A stretch of 64,000 nt of DNA from Candidatus Bathyarchaeota archaeon (GTDB taxonomy: Archaea; Thermoproteota; Bathyarchaeia; Bathyarchaeales; Bathycorpusculaceae): the NCBI GenBank assembly GCA_026014665.1, contig JAOZHX010000017.1:248001-312000 (forward strand), in the 5' to 3' direction. How positions within the stretch are numbered: the first letter of the stretch is position 1; every line of letters begins with the position of its first letter. Below, piece after piece: positions 1 to 8,712 of this stretch. Made by a program: the position numbers and the translations under genes. The notes under the pieces are model-generated. The model saw only the letters and a list, made by a program, of their open reading frames with translations. It searched no databases and was not told where the DNA came from.

Positions 1-2
1 AA

Positions 3-827
3 TACCACATATACATCGAATACGCTGAACCCGACAAAACGGGCTTCCGCTTCAACCTCAGCCGAGCAGAATTAACGGGCGCCTTCCAAGAAGCCTTTAC
101 CAGCGGCGAACCCTTCTGGTTTATTGGACGCCTCCTTAACCCCGCCAAAGTCGTCAAAATCGTGATTTTCTGGTCCCACCAAACAGCCGACCAACTACGC
201 CTACCGAACCAAGAAAGCCTCGTGGTGGCTAAAGACAAAAAAGCCGTCATCGACAGCATCCAGAAAGGCAAAGTCAAAGGCGCCTATGTGTGCACCGAAG
301 AGTTCATCGCCTTAACCCAAACTGTCCCAACTGCCACGCCATCTCCTGCAGCTTCAGTTCCAAGCGGCATGCCCCGCCGAGTAATCGTTGTTGCCGGAGC
401 AGATGAGCAAATTAAGCAAACCATCACGAGCGCGTTAAAAAAACTGGGTCTTGCCGCCGTGGTTATGAGTGAAGAGCCAAGTCAGGGCAAAAAAATCGTC
501 GAGCGCTTTATGGATTACGCTGATGTGGGGTTTGCCGTGGTGCTGCTCTCGCCAGACGTCTACGTTTACCCGAAAGGCGAAGAAGCCACTAAACGCCAAC
601 GTACCCCAAACCAAGACGTCACCCTAATGTTCGGATTCCTTTTGGGCAAACTTGGCAAAGACAGAGTGCTTGCATTCTATCGGGAAAACCCAAACTTTAA
701 GGTTCCAATAGAGTTTGAAGGCGTAAAATTCACAGCGCTTGACGACCGCGACAGTTGGAAACACACGCTAATACGAGAACTCACCAGCAGCGGCTACAGC
801 GTTGACTCGGAAAGACTGCTAAGATAA
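3..827 (+). CDS. TIR-like (CAP12/PF10137-type) nucleotide-binding domain protein, 5' end outside window
   Basis: The frame is open from the first bases of the window, so the true start lies upstream; 274 residues are visible. Residues 1-100 form an N-terminal domain that I only know as a companion of this family. Residues about 125-270 match the TIR-like domain of predicted nucleotide-binding proteins: a VIVVAGADEQIK strand-turn, then YADVGFAVVLLSPD and a GFLLGKLGKDRV segment. In the family the last segment is usually preceded by NVxFELG, whose Glu is thought to be catalytic in NAD-cleaving members; here it reads DVTLMFG, so that Glu is replaced by Met. Family members act as effectors in cyclic-nucleotide defence, but no nucleotidyltransferase is visible beside it. 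Family call fairly sure, enzymatic activity doubtful. Confidence 0.75.
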   Translation, partial: YHIYIEYAEPDKTGFRFNLSRAELTGAFQEAFTSGEPFWFIGRLLNPAKVVKIVIFWSHQTADQLRLPNQESLVVAKDKKAVIDSIQKGKVKGAYVCTEEFIALTQTVPTATPSPAASVPSGMPRRVIVVAGADEQIKQTITSALKKLGLAAVVMSEEPSQGKKIVERFMDYADVGFAVVLLSPDVYVYPKGEEATKRQRTPNQDVTLMFGFLLGKLGKDRVLAFYRENPNFKVPIEFEGVKFTALDDRDSWKHTLIRELTSSGYSVDSERLLR

Positions 828-1010
828 AACCCTTAACACCAAACAGGCGTTTTTGTTTTTTCTAGTTTAAGAAGAAGGCAACAGACTCCCTACTGGTCAT
901 CTTCCTGTGGGCTTTGCGGTTGTCTACTTTTTTTGCTGCGGCGTCTTTAGTGGGTTGCTGGCTGGTTGTAGAGCAAACCTCAAGCAGAATTTCCTGAAGG
1001 TGTACATATT

Positions 1011-1025
1011 ATTTAAGTAGTACTT
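1011..1025 (+). promoter_or_regulatory. TATA-like promoter and palindrome before the first vapBC pair
   Basis: ATTTAAG is a plausible archaeal TATA element about 35-40 bases before the antitoxin start. It overlaps a perfect 11-base palindrome AAGTA-G-TACTT at 1015-1025. AbrB-type antitoxins commonly bind palindromes over their own promoter, so this is a candidate autoregulatory operator. The role is inferred from position only. Confidence 0.4.
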
Positions 1026-1052
1026 GCAAATATGGTATACTTAGGTGGAAGT

Positions 1053-1286
1053 ATGACAACAGAAGAGCTTGTAGTTACAAGAAAAGGGCAAGTAACCATA
1101 CCAGTCAAACTGCGCAGAAAATACGGAATACAAGAAAACACAAAAGTAGAAATCGTCGAGGAAGACGGAAAAATAGTCATTAAAAAACAGCCAAGCATCC
1201 TTGACTTGGCGGGAAGCGGTGTGGGAGAAGCAACCGTTGAGGAAGTAAAGAAAATGCTGGACGAAATGAGGGCGCAAGATGCCTGA
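1053..1286 (+). CDS. vapB: AbrB/MazE-fold antitoxin (VapB-type)
   Basis: A 77-residue protein beginning MTTEELVVTRKGQVTIPVKL, the typical swapped-hairpin AbrB DNA-binding fold (RKGQVTIPxxLRxKYGI, then VEIVEEDGKIVIKK). The C-terminal third is helical and probably binds and neutralises the toxin. The start at 1053 is chosen over an in-frame ATG at 1032 because AGGTGG at 1043-1048 is a well placed ribosome binding site. The stop overlaps the start of the downstream PIN-domain gene by 8 bases, the usual sign of translational coupling in toxin-antitoxin pairs. Confidence 0.85.
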   Translation: MTTEELVVTRKGQVTIPVKLRRKYGIQENTKVEIVEEDGKIVIKKQPSILDLAGSGVGEATVEEVKKMLDEMRAQDA

Positions 1287-1671
1287 AAGTCGCGTATACG
1301 ACACGCGCTTCTTCGTAGAATACTTCTATTCACCTGACAAGGAACTTGTAAGAAGACTAAAAGAGGAAATAAAATCAGTAAACCAAAAAATGGTCTCCTC
1401 CCTAACAATACATGAGTTCCACCGAATAGTCCTAAAAACCAAAGGCAAAGACGTAGCGACACTCAGAAGCAACACAATCCGCAGAGACTTCCACATAATC
1501 GACGTCGACTACTCGATTGCTGTGAAGAGTGCCGAAATAAGAGCCAAGCATCCAATACCCATGGCAGACAGCGTTATTGCCGCAACCGCCCAAATCAAAG
1601 AATGCCCGCTCTTTTCGGATGACGCTCACTTTAAGAAGATTGAAAACCTAAAACTAGTCTGGTGCAAATAG
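1279..1671 (+). CDS. vapC: PIN-domain ribonuclease toxin (VapC)
   Basis: A 130-residue PIN-fold protein. Acidic residues expected to bind metal at the active site are present: D8 (YDTRFFVEYF), E46 (TIHEFHR), D97 (PMADSVIAATA) and D114/D115 (FSDDAHFKKI). VapC proteins are Mg-dependent endoribonucleases, often cutting tRNA or rRNA when the antitoxin is degraded. It overlaps the antitoxin gene at its start, which fixes the two as one operon. The D8 motif is DTRFF rather than the commoner DTNxL, a tolerated change. Target RNA cannot be predicted. Confidence 0.85.
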   Translation: MPESRVYDTRFFVEYFYSPDKELVRRLKEEIKSVNQKMVSSLTIHEFHRIVLKTKGKDVATLRSNTIRRDFHIIDVDYSIAVKSAEIRAKHPIPMADSVIAATAQIKECPLFSDDAHFKKIENLKLVWCK

Positions 1672-1979
1672 GCCGCAACATATATCTCGCACGCATCAAA
1701 AACGCCAACCAACCCCTCAGCCAAACCCTAACCCCTTAAGGCGCTTAATGAATAAACTGCATATACGATAGTTAGAGGTTGTAAAGATTACGTTGCATAA
1801 CCTGTAAAATTGGAACAGGGGAATTTCTTTAAAAAACCTAAACGGCATTGACTAAAATGGCTATTGTATCTGTTGGCGATTTCCATTTCGAAAGGATTTG
1901 GAAAGACCCCCCAGTCCACTTCTATTACTTAAGGAAATTAGTGTCTCAGAAGGTTGTTAACAGGGCAATCGTTCGCTCC
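1672..1979. other. Intergenic stretch with no supported gene
   Basis: About 300 bases between the first VapBC pair and the kinase remnant. Small frames here give low-complexity or shadow peptides without recognisable motifs. I see no tRNA, repeat or convincing promoter. Confidence 0.5.
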
Positions 1980-1982
1980 ACT

Positions 1983-2118
1983 TTACGCTTGGAACTGAAG
2001 ACCCATCTGTATCATGTAGCGGGGAGCTACGAAATTTCCCGGTCGCCCGCATTCAGCAAACGGTTTGTCTTGAAGTATTCCGTACAGGAATCCTGCGTTT
2101 GTACGCATCTCCTGCGCT
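1983..2118 (-). pseudogene. Remnant of the 3' end of a PfkB-family kinase gene
   Basis: Read on the minus strand this stretch encodes NAGFLYGILQDKPFAECG followed by RPGNFVAPRYMIQMGL and a stop. It aligns with the C-terminus of the intact kinase at 2862-3776 ([34 protein letters not shown]). Just before it, in another frame, is SAGDAY, matching the catalytic GAGDAF motif, so one frameshift separates the two pieces. Nothing of the kinase is found upstream of the GAGD motif: the remnant stops where the second VapBC pair begins. It is a diverged, dead copy rather than a recent exact duplicate. Confidence 0.8.
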
Positions 2119-2154
2119 GCGTTGTTTGAATTCTTGCAAAAAAAATGTTTTTTA

Positions 2155-2175
2155 GGCAAAAAATCTATATTTGCC
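2155..2175 (+). promoter_or_regulatory. Inverted repeat before the second vapBC pair
   Basis: GGCAAA, a nine-base AT-rich spacer, then TTTGCC form a perfect 6-base inverted repeat about 28 bases before the likely antitoxin start. It sits in a strongly AT-rich stretch suited to a promoter. Probable operator for the AbrB-type antitoxin, inferred from position and symmetry. Confidence 0.4.
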
Positions 2176-2202
2176 AAAAACGTATTTTCTTTTGGTGATA
2201 AT

Positions 2203-2451
2203 TTGTCTGTAGAGGTAGGCAAGTACGGTCGAATAGTTCTGCCAAAAAAAATACGTAAAAAGTACGGCATTGATGAAGGCTTCCGGTTAATCGTCACCGA
2301 GTATAATGGTCGCATTTGCCTCATACCAGTTAAAAAATACGAGCACCCCACTAAAGCCCTTCATGGTTCAGTAAAAGTTGACAAGCAAATCGACGACCCC
2401 AAGAGTTTGGCTAGAGAGTACATTCGGAAAAGGTTACTTGAGGAAATTTAA
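2203..2451 (+). CDS. vapB: AbrB-type antitoxin (VapB), second pair
   Basis: An AbrB-fold protein: LSVEVGKYGRIVLPKKI, then RKKYGIDEGFRLIVTEYNGRICLIPVKK, with a charged C-terminal tail for toxin binding (REYIRKRLLEEI). The TTG at 2203 is taken as the start because GGTGAT at 2194-2199 precedes it closely and the fold begins there; an in-frame ATG at 2122 would add 27 Lys/Phe-rich residues not typical of the family and would begin at the edge of the kinase remnant. The stop overlaps the toxin start codon by one base. The protein would be 82 residues. Confidence 0.8.
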   Translation: MSVEVGKYGRIVLPKKIRKKYGIDEGFRLIVTEYNGRICLIPVKKYEHPTKALHGSVKVDKQIDDPKSLAREYIRKRLLEEI

Positions 2452-2858
2452 TGGCGATGCGACGCTTCGTAGATACCAATATTTTCATATATTCTATAAT
2501 TGACCATCCGATTTTTGTGACAACAGCGGAAAATATTCTTAGGCGCATCGAAGATGGTGAACAAGCCTTAACATCAACGTTGGTTCAATGCGAGTTGGCT
2601 TGGGTTCTTGAAGCCATGGGCAGACAGGGAGACATTAAGCCTGCGCTTGAAAAAATAATGTCCTATGGCAGCCTAGAAGTGGTAGAGGTTTCCTCTGATG
2701 ATTTATTGGTTGGAGCATTCAACATGGCGGTTGAAAAAGTAGATTTCAACGATGGAGTAAACCTAGCAGTAATGCGACGTTTAGGAATCAACGAAGTCTA
2801 TTCTAATGATCGAAAACACTTGGGAAAAATAGAAGACCTAAAACTCATTTTTCGCTAA
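2451..2858 (+). CDS. vapC: PIN-domain ribonuclease toxin (VapC), second pair
   Basis: A 135-residue PIN-domain protein with the full acidic set: D8 in FVDTNIFIY, E48 in LVQCELAWV, D98/D101 in VDFNDGVNLAVM, and D120 in YSNDRKHL. It is coupled to the antitoxin by a one-base overlap. Its stop lies three bases from the stop of the convergent PfkB kinase gene. With the kinase remnant on the other side of the pair, this suggests that the toxin-antitoxin unit entered a duplicated kinase locus. Expected activity is metal-dependent RNA cleavage. Confidence 0.88.
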   Translation: MAMRRFVDTNIFIYSIIDHPIFVTTAENILRRIEDGEQALTSTLVQCELAWVLEAMGRQGDIKPALEKIMSYGSLEVVEVSSDDLLVGAFNMAVEKVDFNDGVNLAVMRRLGINEVYSNDRKHLGKIEDLKLIFR

Positions 2859-2861
2859 TAC

Positions 2862-3776
2862 CTAACGAAACACGGCCAAATCCTTCTGATAAGGCAAACC
2901 TGCACGGGCACCCATCGCCGCCACACATTTAGAAGCCGTAAAATTCCCCAAGCGACCACACTCCGCCAACGTTTTTCCGAATAGTTGCCCGTAGAGGAAG
3001 CCTGCGTTGAACGCGTCGCCTGCCCCTGTCGTGTCGACTGCTTGGACTTTGTAGGCGGGTATGGTTTGTTTTTCTTGCCCGTTGGTGACGTAGCAGCCTT
3101 TGGCGCCCAGCTTGACGGCGACAATTTTAACGCCCATGTCAATTAGCATTTTGGCGCCTTTGGGAACTTCCGTCTCGCCTGTTATTTGCTCAAGCTCGAT
3201 GGCGTTTGGGAGCATGATGGTGGTGTTCTGGATTATGGGCTCTATGGCGGCAAAGCCCCGCTTGACGTAGAGGGCGCCTGGATCGAAGCTGATTTTTATG
3301 GCGTCTGGAAGGTGGCTGAGGAGTTTTATTTGCGTTCGGAAAGATTTTTCACCCACAAAGCTGGATAGGTGCAGAAACTTGGTTTGAGTGACGTAGGTTG
3401 GGTCTAATTCGCGGAATTCTATTGCATCGTTGACGCCAGAGTTAATGTAGAGCGCCCGTTGCCCTTTCTTGTCCACAAAGCCAAGACATACGCCGCTTTT
3501 GCCCGTCTTAGTATGGATGATGCCGTCCGTGTCCACACCTTCGGCTCTAAAGCAGTCTATTTGCATTTTGCCCTCGCGGTCGTCAGCGACTTTGCCGATA
3601 AAGCCGACCTTGCAGCCGAGCCTTGCCAAGCCGACCATGGTGTTTGCCGCTGAGCCGCCGCATGCCTCCACGACGTCGTGTATGAAGCTTTCTTCTTCTG
3701 GACCTGCTATTTTGTCAACCCTAAGAAGCGTATCAACGTTGAGGGCTCCAAAGCCGATTACGTCAAAGCGTGTCAT
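2862..3776 (-). CDS. PfkB-family carbohydrate/nucleoside kinase
   Basis: A 304-residue ribokinase-fold enzyme. Near the N-terminus is the substrate-side motif [15 protein letters not shown], and near residue 250 the ATP and catalytic motif [13 protein letters not shown], whose Asp is the general base. Archaeal members phosphorylate sugars, adenosine or other nucleosides; the exact substrate cannot be read from sequence. Its start overlaps the stop of ftr by four bases (ATGA), so it is the last gene of the purF-purD-HAD-ftr-pfkB operon. The purine neighbours favour a nucleoside or ribose substrate, which is inference. A decayed copy of its 3' end lies beyond the VapBC pair at 2203-2858. Confidence 0.85.
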   Translation of the reverse strand: MTRFDVIGFGALNVDTLLRVDKIAGPEEESFIHDVVEACGGSAANTMVGLARLGCKVGFIGKVADDREGKMQIDCFRAEGVDTDGIIHTKTGKSGVCLGFVDKKGQRALYINSGVNDAIEFRELDPTYVTQTKFLHLSSFVGEKSFRTQIKLLSHLPDAIKISFDPGALYVKRGFAAIEPIIQNTTIMLPNAIELEQITGETEVPKGAKMLIDMGVKIVAVKLGAKGCYVTNGQEKQTIPAYKVQAVDTTGAGDAFNAGFLYGQLFGKTLAECGRLGNFTASKCVAAMGARAGLPYQKDLAVFR

Positions 3777-4681
3777 GGTGCCAGCTCCCGCAGGAAAATC
3801 TTGTAGTCGCCTAGCTTGCCTTCGTAGTTGCCAGCGGAAATCCGCACGACACCTTCAACGTCTAAGACCGCCTCGATGCCTGCTTTGGTGGCTTTTTTAA
3901 TCGCGTCCAAATTGACGCCGTTCAAAACGATTTCGGCGATGTAGCCTACGCCGTCGGGAACTTTGGATTCCTCTCCCAGTCGTGCTTTGAGTGTGGGGCA
4001 GTAGAGGTGGTTTGTGGTTGGTCCAATATGGGGGTAGTGGGTTTGGGGTTTTGAGCCTGCTGAGCACACGTCAAAGGGTGTGACTACCCCAGCGACTTGG
4101 TGGATGGCGTCCAAGGCTTTCTTGCCTGCTTCATGGAGCGCCTGTTTGTTTTGGCACATGACCCAGAAGTTGCCGCCCATCACGCCCCGAGCGTAGCCGA
4201 GGCAGCGTTCGATGACAAAGTCAGGAACCATCAATGGAACAACGATGACTTCCCTGCCATGGCGCTGCTCGACCCATTCATAGCCGTCGCCGCAGTGCCC
4301 CACACGCTCCATCATGTCCAGCTTACCCTCCGCGTCTGGCAGGGCGTCAAAGACGGCGGTGAAGGGTTTGACGAGGATGTCTTGGCGGATGCGGTAGGAG
4401 AGTTCCTTCTCGAATTTGCCGAGGCACTCTTGGAAGGTTTTTTTGGGGTTGATTTCGCCCCAAAACTGCAAGACAGCGCCTACGCGAGCGTCGGGTGTTT
4501 CATTTGGCTGAAGAAATTTTTCGATGCCGCCCTCAGTCCTGCCAATCACAACAGAGGGCGTCGCAGTCGAATCCTCCGCGGCTCTTTTCAGGGTTTCTTG
4601 GTCGTCAGCAGTAACAATCACTCGGCAGTACAGCCCGCTGAACGCTTCAGCATAAGTGTCCTCAACCTGTGCTTTACCCAT
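3773..4681 (-). CDS. ftr: Formylmethanofuran:tetrahydromethanopterin formyltransferase
   Basis: 302 residues, close to the usual 297 of Ftr. Characteristic segments are [19 protein letters not shown] at the N-terminus, [25 protein letters not shown] in the middle, [10 protein letters not shown], and [20 protein letters not shown] at the C-terminus. Ftr moves the formyl group from formylmethanofuran to tetrahydromethanopterin in the methyl branch of the archaeal Wood-Ljungdahl pathway. It lies in a tight operon with a HAD phosphatase upstream (two-base gap) and the PfkB kinase downstream (four-base overlap), not with other C1 genes. Formylmethanofuran dehydrogenase genes are not in this window. 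Confidence 0.93.
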   Translation of the reverse strand: MGKAQVEDTYAEAFSGLYCRVIVTADDQETLKRAAEDSTATPSVVIGRTEGGIEKFLQPNETPDARVGAVLQFWGEINPKKTFQECLGKFEKELSYRIRQDILVKPFTAVFDALPDAEGKLDMMERVGHCGDGYEWVEQRHGREVIVVPLMVPDFVIERCLGYARGVMGGNFWVMCQNKQALHEAGKKALDAIHQVAGVVTPFDVCSAGSKPQTHYPHIGPTTNHLYCPTLKARLGEESKVPDGVGYIAEIVLNGVNLDAIKKATKAGIEAVLDVEGVVRISAGNYEGKLGDYKIFLRELAP

Positions 4682-4683
4682 TT

Positions 4684-5760
4684 TTACCCGAGCCCTCCGA
4701 TTGCCACTCCACGCACCTTCCGCCTGAACTCACAGCTCTCTTTGGTGAGTGATTCCATATTTTCCGCTGTGACTATTTGAGCTTTAGGCAACCCCTTGCC
4801 TTGGGCTGACAGCTGCTTTAGCAGTGCCGCATCCACTTTGCCTTCCAACGCTTCCAAGCTCCAAGAGGCGAGCATCTCGAGGGTTTGGGTTTTGCCATGC
4901 TTGCAGAACAAATCCGCGATTACTGCCGTTACAAGGTTGCTTTCTGACAGCACCGCTACTTCGGCGTTTTTGACTGCGTAGCCGTTGCCGTTAAAGGACA
5001 CACTCAAGCCCCCGCCGGCATGCACAAGCTTAAAAGCCTCCACGTCAGTGATGCTGTCGCCCACGTACATGACATCAGACAACTCCACGCCCAAACGACC
5101 TGCCACATCGCGGATTGCCAGCGCCTTTTGTTCACCGCCCATCGTAATGACGTCGGTTAAGAATTTGCCTACGAACATTTTTGCGAGTTCACTCCAGAAA
5201 AAATCGTCTAAGCGTTGGATTAGGGCTTGGTCTCTGAGGGAGAAATCCTCGATGTGCCGTGCGGTTGGAGGGATGTCGATTAGGCGCATCTGCGCGATTT
5301 CCTGCGCGATTTCTCTTAGGCGTTCTTTTTCTTTTGGGGTGATGGCGGTTTTGTCTAGGCTGACTTTGGTGCAGTACGTGTTCTTGAATGGGAAGCCAAC
5401 GGCGTTGCAGAGGGCACGTATGTAGTGTTCGTAGCTTGTGCTGACGATGAATGCGTCAGCTACGGCTTGGATGTGGCGGAGTGCGGCTTGGGTGCCTGGG
5501 ATTAGGAGGATGTTTTGGGCTGAGAACTCTTCGATTTGGCGGTCAGTTACGCCGTAGGCTTTGAAGAAGGGCAAAATCAGCCGAAGAGTGCTTCCCGCTG
5601 AATAGCCGGGTTTTCGAAGAACGTCCGCCAGCACGTCGTCGTACTTGCTTATGTTGGCAAAGAGGCAGTCCCCGTTTGGAATAAAGTTTGCCGCTAACTC
5701 GTAGGCGTTATCATTCTTGCTTATGGGTCCTTCGCAGTCGGAGACAAAAACCCGCCTCAA
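4684..5760 (-). CDS. HAD-superfamily phosphatase of the EhaR-like archaeal family
   Basis: 358 residues. The N-terminus [14 protein letters not shown] carries a nucleophile-type D-x-E in the DCEGPI pattern that I associate with the archaeal family annotated as energy-converting hydrogenase A subunit R. A later [10 protein letters not shown] motif supplies the Mg-binding acidic pair, and STSYEHYI fits motif II. The substrate is unknown; despite the family name there is no hydrogenase gene nearby. It overlaps purD by four bases and stops two bases before ftr, so it belongs to the same transcript. A phosphatase step in pterin, purine or coenzyme synthesis is possible but only inferred. Confidence 0.7.
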   Translation of the reverse strand: MRRVFVSDCEGPISKNDNAYELAANFIPNGDCLFANISKYDDVLADVLRKPGYSAGSTLRLILPFFKAYGVTDRQIEEFSAQNILLIPGTQAALRHIQAVADAFIVSTSYEHYIRALCNAVGFPFKNTYCTKVSLDKTAITPKEKERLREIAQEIAQMRLIDIPPTARHIEDFSLRDQALIQRLDDFFWSELAKMFVGKFLTDVITMGGEQKALAIRDVAGRLGVELSDVMYVGDSITDVEAFKLVHAGGGLSVSFNGNGYAVKNAEVAVLSESNLVTAVIADLFCKHGKTQTLEMLASWSLEALEGKVDAALLKQLSAQGKGLPKAQIVTAENMESLTKESCEFRRKVRGVAIGGLG

Positions 5761-7172
5761 GCCCTACGCCTCAAATGCTCCATGTGACTGATGCTTTTTG
5801 CGATGTGCTCTTTTGAGGCAACGTCGGTTCGGTTCCAGAGCGCTCCGCCCGTGATGGCACTGGCGCCTTCCAAGCTAATTTGCCGTGCCTCCTCGATGCT
5901 GCCGCCGACGCCGAGGATACCGACTGCACGGGATTTAAGGGCGTAGTTTTTGCCGTCGCGGACTTCCATGGAGCCTGGGTAGATGCGGATGTTGTCGCCG
6001 TACTTTTTGGTTAGTTCCTCAGCTTTTGTCAGGTCGACTGGAGTGTTAACTTGCGAAGCGTTAATCCTGTCTGGGAAGGCAGTTTGGTAGCCGCCGTAGT
6101 CAGGCGGAACCTTGTAGGTCAAAACAGTCGCAGCCTTTTCCAGCTCCACACCTGTCAAGTTGCCTTCCACCATCCTGAGGCAGACCTCGACAAAATCATC
6201 CTTGATTATCGGCGTAAGGTTCATGATTTCTGGGTCGCCTGGGCGGCTGTTTATTTCAAGAATCTTTATGCCCTTGCCCGTATGCATGAACGCAAGGTAC
6301 AATGGAACACCTCTTAATGCGGTGTCGTCTGGGATTTTTTTCCGCCAACCATTGAAGATTTTATTTGCTAAAGTGAGTTCTTGCTCCCGATCCGTCTCGG
6401 TTAGAAACGGCAGCCAATCTGCCACGTCCTTGTAGGAGCCCATGCCGCCCGTGTTGGGTCCAGCATCGCCGTCAAAAGCCCGTTTGTAATCGCGGGTGTC
6501 CGGTAGTGGGATGAAGTGTTTGCCGTCGCAAAAGCCCATGCAGCTGGATTCTTCGCCTGGAACTTTTTCTTCGATGATGACTGTGCCGTATTGGAAGTTG
6601 GATAGGAAATGCTCAAAGAGCTGTTCGCGGTTGGTGAAGTGGTCTCCCCAAACGCCCACGCCCTTGCCCAACGCTGGTTTGTCAGGCTTTACAACGGCCT
6701 GGTTATCGAGCTCATCTAGCCATTTATAGACTGCAGCCTTAACGTCTTTGTCCTTGTAGTCGAACGGGTCAAAAACTTTGAAACGTGGGTTAGCTTGGGG
6801 TGCAATTTCTTCAAACAAGATGCGCTGTGCGACTTTGCTTTCTTCAATAGCGTACTCTTTTTTTGGGCAAATAACAGGTAAGCCGACTTTCTGCTCGATT
6901 AAATCTCGGATGCCTTTTATGATGGGGTTTTCAGAACCGACCAATACGAAATCCAACGTTGCCTTGTTGGCTTCTGCGAATTTGGCGATTTCTTGGATGT
7001 CCAAACTTGGAATAACCGCGTGCTTAGTTGCATGTTTTGCGTTGAAAGGGTTTTTCTGCTTATCGGCAACGTAAAGCTCAACTTGGTAGTTATTGCTTCT
7101 TAAAAGCGCGTCTGCCATGGAGACTTCTCTTGCGCCGTAAGAAACCAACAGGACACCTATCTTTTCCATCAA
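5757..7172 (-). CDS. purD: Phosphoribosylamine-glycine ligase (GAR synthetase)
   Basis: 471-residue ATP-grasp enzyme. The N-terminus reads MMEKIGVLLVSYGAREVSMADALLRS, the dinucleotide-like first domain of PurD. The ATP-grasp part shows AVVKPDKPALGKGVGV, IIEEKVPGEESSCMGF, DGDAGPNTGGMGSY and LEINSRPGDPEIMNL, the last carrying metal ligands. It catalyses step two of purine synthesis, joining glycine to phosphoribosylamine, the unstable product of the PurF reaction encoded just upstream. It is longer and more divergent than bacterial PurD. Its stop overlaps the HAD gene start by four bases. Confidence 0.9.
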   Translation of the reverse strand: MMEKIGVLLVSYGAREVSMADALLRSNNYQVELYVADKQKNPFNAKHATKHAVIPSLDIQEIAKFAEANKATLDFVLVGSENPIIKGIRDLIEQKVGLPVICPKKEYAIEESKVAQRILFEEIAPQANPRFKVFDPFDYKDKDVKAAVYKWLDELDNQAVVKPDKPALGKGVGVWGDHFTNREQLFEHFLSNFQYGTVIIEEKVPGEESSCMGFCDGKHFIPLPDTRDYKRAFDGDAGPNTGGMGSYKDVADWLPFLTETDREQELTLANKIFNGWRKKIPDDTALRGVPLYLAFMHTGKGIKILEINSRPGDPEIMNLTPIIKDDFVEVCLRMVEGNLTGVELEKAATVLTYKVPPDYGGYQTAFPDRINASQVNTPVDLTKAEELTKKYGDNIRIYPGSMEVRDGKNYALKSRAVGILGVGGSIEEARQISLEGASAITGGALWNRTDVASKEHIAKSISHMEHLRRRA

Positions 7173-7230
7173 AGATACACCGTTAACTAGCTAAGAGTGG
7201 GGGCAACGCTTAATTTGCTTTTTGTGAGCT

Positions 7231-8712
7231 TTAGAGCTGGGCTTCCTCGGTCTCGTAGATTCTGTTCTTTTCTTCGTAGCCATCGAGGAACCGTTTTTTC
7301 ATGGCGTCAGCCATCTTTTGAGCGCAAGGCGTTGGGTACTTGCCTGTGACGCAGGCTAAACAGAGCGCTTCTTCTTTTTGCCCTGTTGCTCGTATGAGTC
7401 CTTCGAGGGATTGGTAGCAAACGCCGTCTGCGCCAATGATTTTGGCGATTTCTTCAGGATTGTGTTTGGAGCCGACAAGTTGCCCATAAGTTGACATGTC
7501 GATGCCGTAGAAGCATGGTCCGATGATGCGTGGGAAAGTTACGAAGACGTAGACTTTTTTGGCTCCTGCCTTGCGCATTTTTTCTATGATGACTTTGGTT
7601 GTATCTCCTCGGACGATGCTGTCTTCGGTTATTATGACGTTTTTTCCTGCGACTTTTGAGCCTAAAATGTTGATTTTCTTGTCGATGGTGGAGTAGCGTT
7701 CCATGTTCAGCAGGATGAATGCGCGTTCGGTCACGTAGCGGTGTCTTCGTGATGCACGTTCCCACCGTAAGCCTGACTCTTCATGAACCCCCATTGCAGG
7801 GTCATCGCCTGTTTCAGGCACAGAAACGATAACGTCGCATTCTTTGACAATGTCTGGGTTTTCCTTGACAAGGTTTCGTCCGAAATCTTCCCTAATTTCA
7901 TAGACGTACTTGCCGTTGAACCTTGAGTCTGGCCTTGCAAAGTAAGCATATTCAAAAGCGCAGAAAGCTTCACGAGGGTTCTTTATGACTTGTGTGCGTT
8001 TGAAACCGTCCTGTGAAACTGTTACCAACTCGCCTGGTTCAAGTTCAAAGTCTCTTTCAAAACTGTTCATGTCCAAGCTGACGGTTTCCGATGAGAAAGC
8101 GAAGGTTGCACTGTTGGGATCATGCCCAGCGCACAACGGTTTGATTCCATGAGGGTCTTTGAAAGCAAAAAACTCGCCATCGCCTGTTATGCCTGTCACG
8201 GAGAAGGCTCCATCCAAACTTTCCATGACTGTTCGAGCTGCAGAAACTAGGTCTTTGCCCTGCGTCAGTGCTAGGAGCATTTTGTGGCAAACTATGTCTG
8301 AGTCACAGTTGTAATAAAAATCAGAAAAGTTTTCAGTCATTTCTTTTTTTAGTGGCAGGGTGTTGACGATGTTGCCGTTGAAGGAGAGCGCGAGTTTTAC
8401 GCCGTCTTTTTGGGCGGTGACTGGCTGGGTTCCCTGAATTATGGAAGCATCGTCGCATTTGCCCGAGGTGGTATAGCGTACGTTGCCTATGCCGATTGAG
8501 CCGGGCAGGCGCCCGAACCATTCGTGTATGGCGTTGCTTTTTACTTTAGGAACAAGGTCTAGGTTCTTGTAAGTATAGAATTGCTTGTTGTTGTAGGTGA
8601 GGAAGCCGTGGGATTGGTGTCCACGATGGTTTTGGGAGCGGAGTCCCCAATAAACGTACGGGAAGACAGGTTGTTTTTCAAAGTTTATCGCGCCAAATAT
8701 GCCGCAGCCTAT
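7231..8712 (-). CDS. purF: Amidophosphoribosyltransferase, with a non-canonical start codon
   Basis: 493 residues. The N-terminus, read from 8712, is (I/M)GCGIFGAINFEKQP, carrying the nucleophilic Cys of the class II glutamine amidotransferase domain, then LRSQNHRGHQSHGF and IGNVRYTTSGKC. The phosphoribosyltransferase half contains NVIITEDSIVRGDTT, the PRPP-binding loop, and Cys residues near the C-terminus (CLACVTGKYPTPC). The reaction is PRPP plus glutamine to phosphoribosylamine. No ATG, GTG or TTG lies between the in-frame TGA and the catalytic Cys; ATA at 8712-8710 is five bases after AGAAGGGA (8725-8718). The first ATG (8340) would delete the catalytic Cys. First gene of the purF-purD-HAD-ftr-pfkB operon. 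Confidence 0.88.
   Translation of the reverse strand: MGCGIFGAINFEKQPVFPYVYWGLRSQNHRGHQSHGFLTYNNKQFYTYKNLDLVPKVKSNAIHEWFGRLPGSIGIGNVRYTTSGKCDDASIIQGTQPVTAQKDGVKLALSFNGNIVNTLPLKKEMTENFSDFYYNCDSDIVCHKMLLALTQGKDLVSAARTVMESLDGAFSVTGITGDGEFFAFKDPHGIKPLCAGHDPNSATFAFSSETVSLDMNSFERDFELEPGELVTVSQDGFKRTQVIKNPREAFCAFEYAYFARPDSRFNGKYVYEIREDFGRNLVKENPDIVKECDVIVSVPETGDDPAMGVHEESGLRWERASRRHRYVTERAFILLNMERYSTIDKKINILGSKVAGKNVIITEDSIVRGDTTKVIIEKMRKAGAKKVYVFVTFPRIIGPCFYGIDMSTYGQLVGSKHNPEEIAKIIGADGVCYQSLEGLIRATGQKEEALCLACVTGKYPTPCAQKMADAMKKRFLDGYEEKNRIYETEEAQL

Noticed and set aside
1848-2129. 93-residue plus-strand frame
   Set aside because: It lies opposite the kinase remnant and has no motif or ribosome site; the minus-strand reading aligns with a real protein.
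4097-4780. 227-residue plus-strand frame
   Set aside because: It is antisense to ftr, which has clear family motifs and fits an operon.
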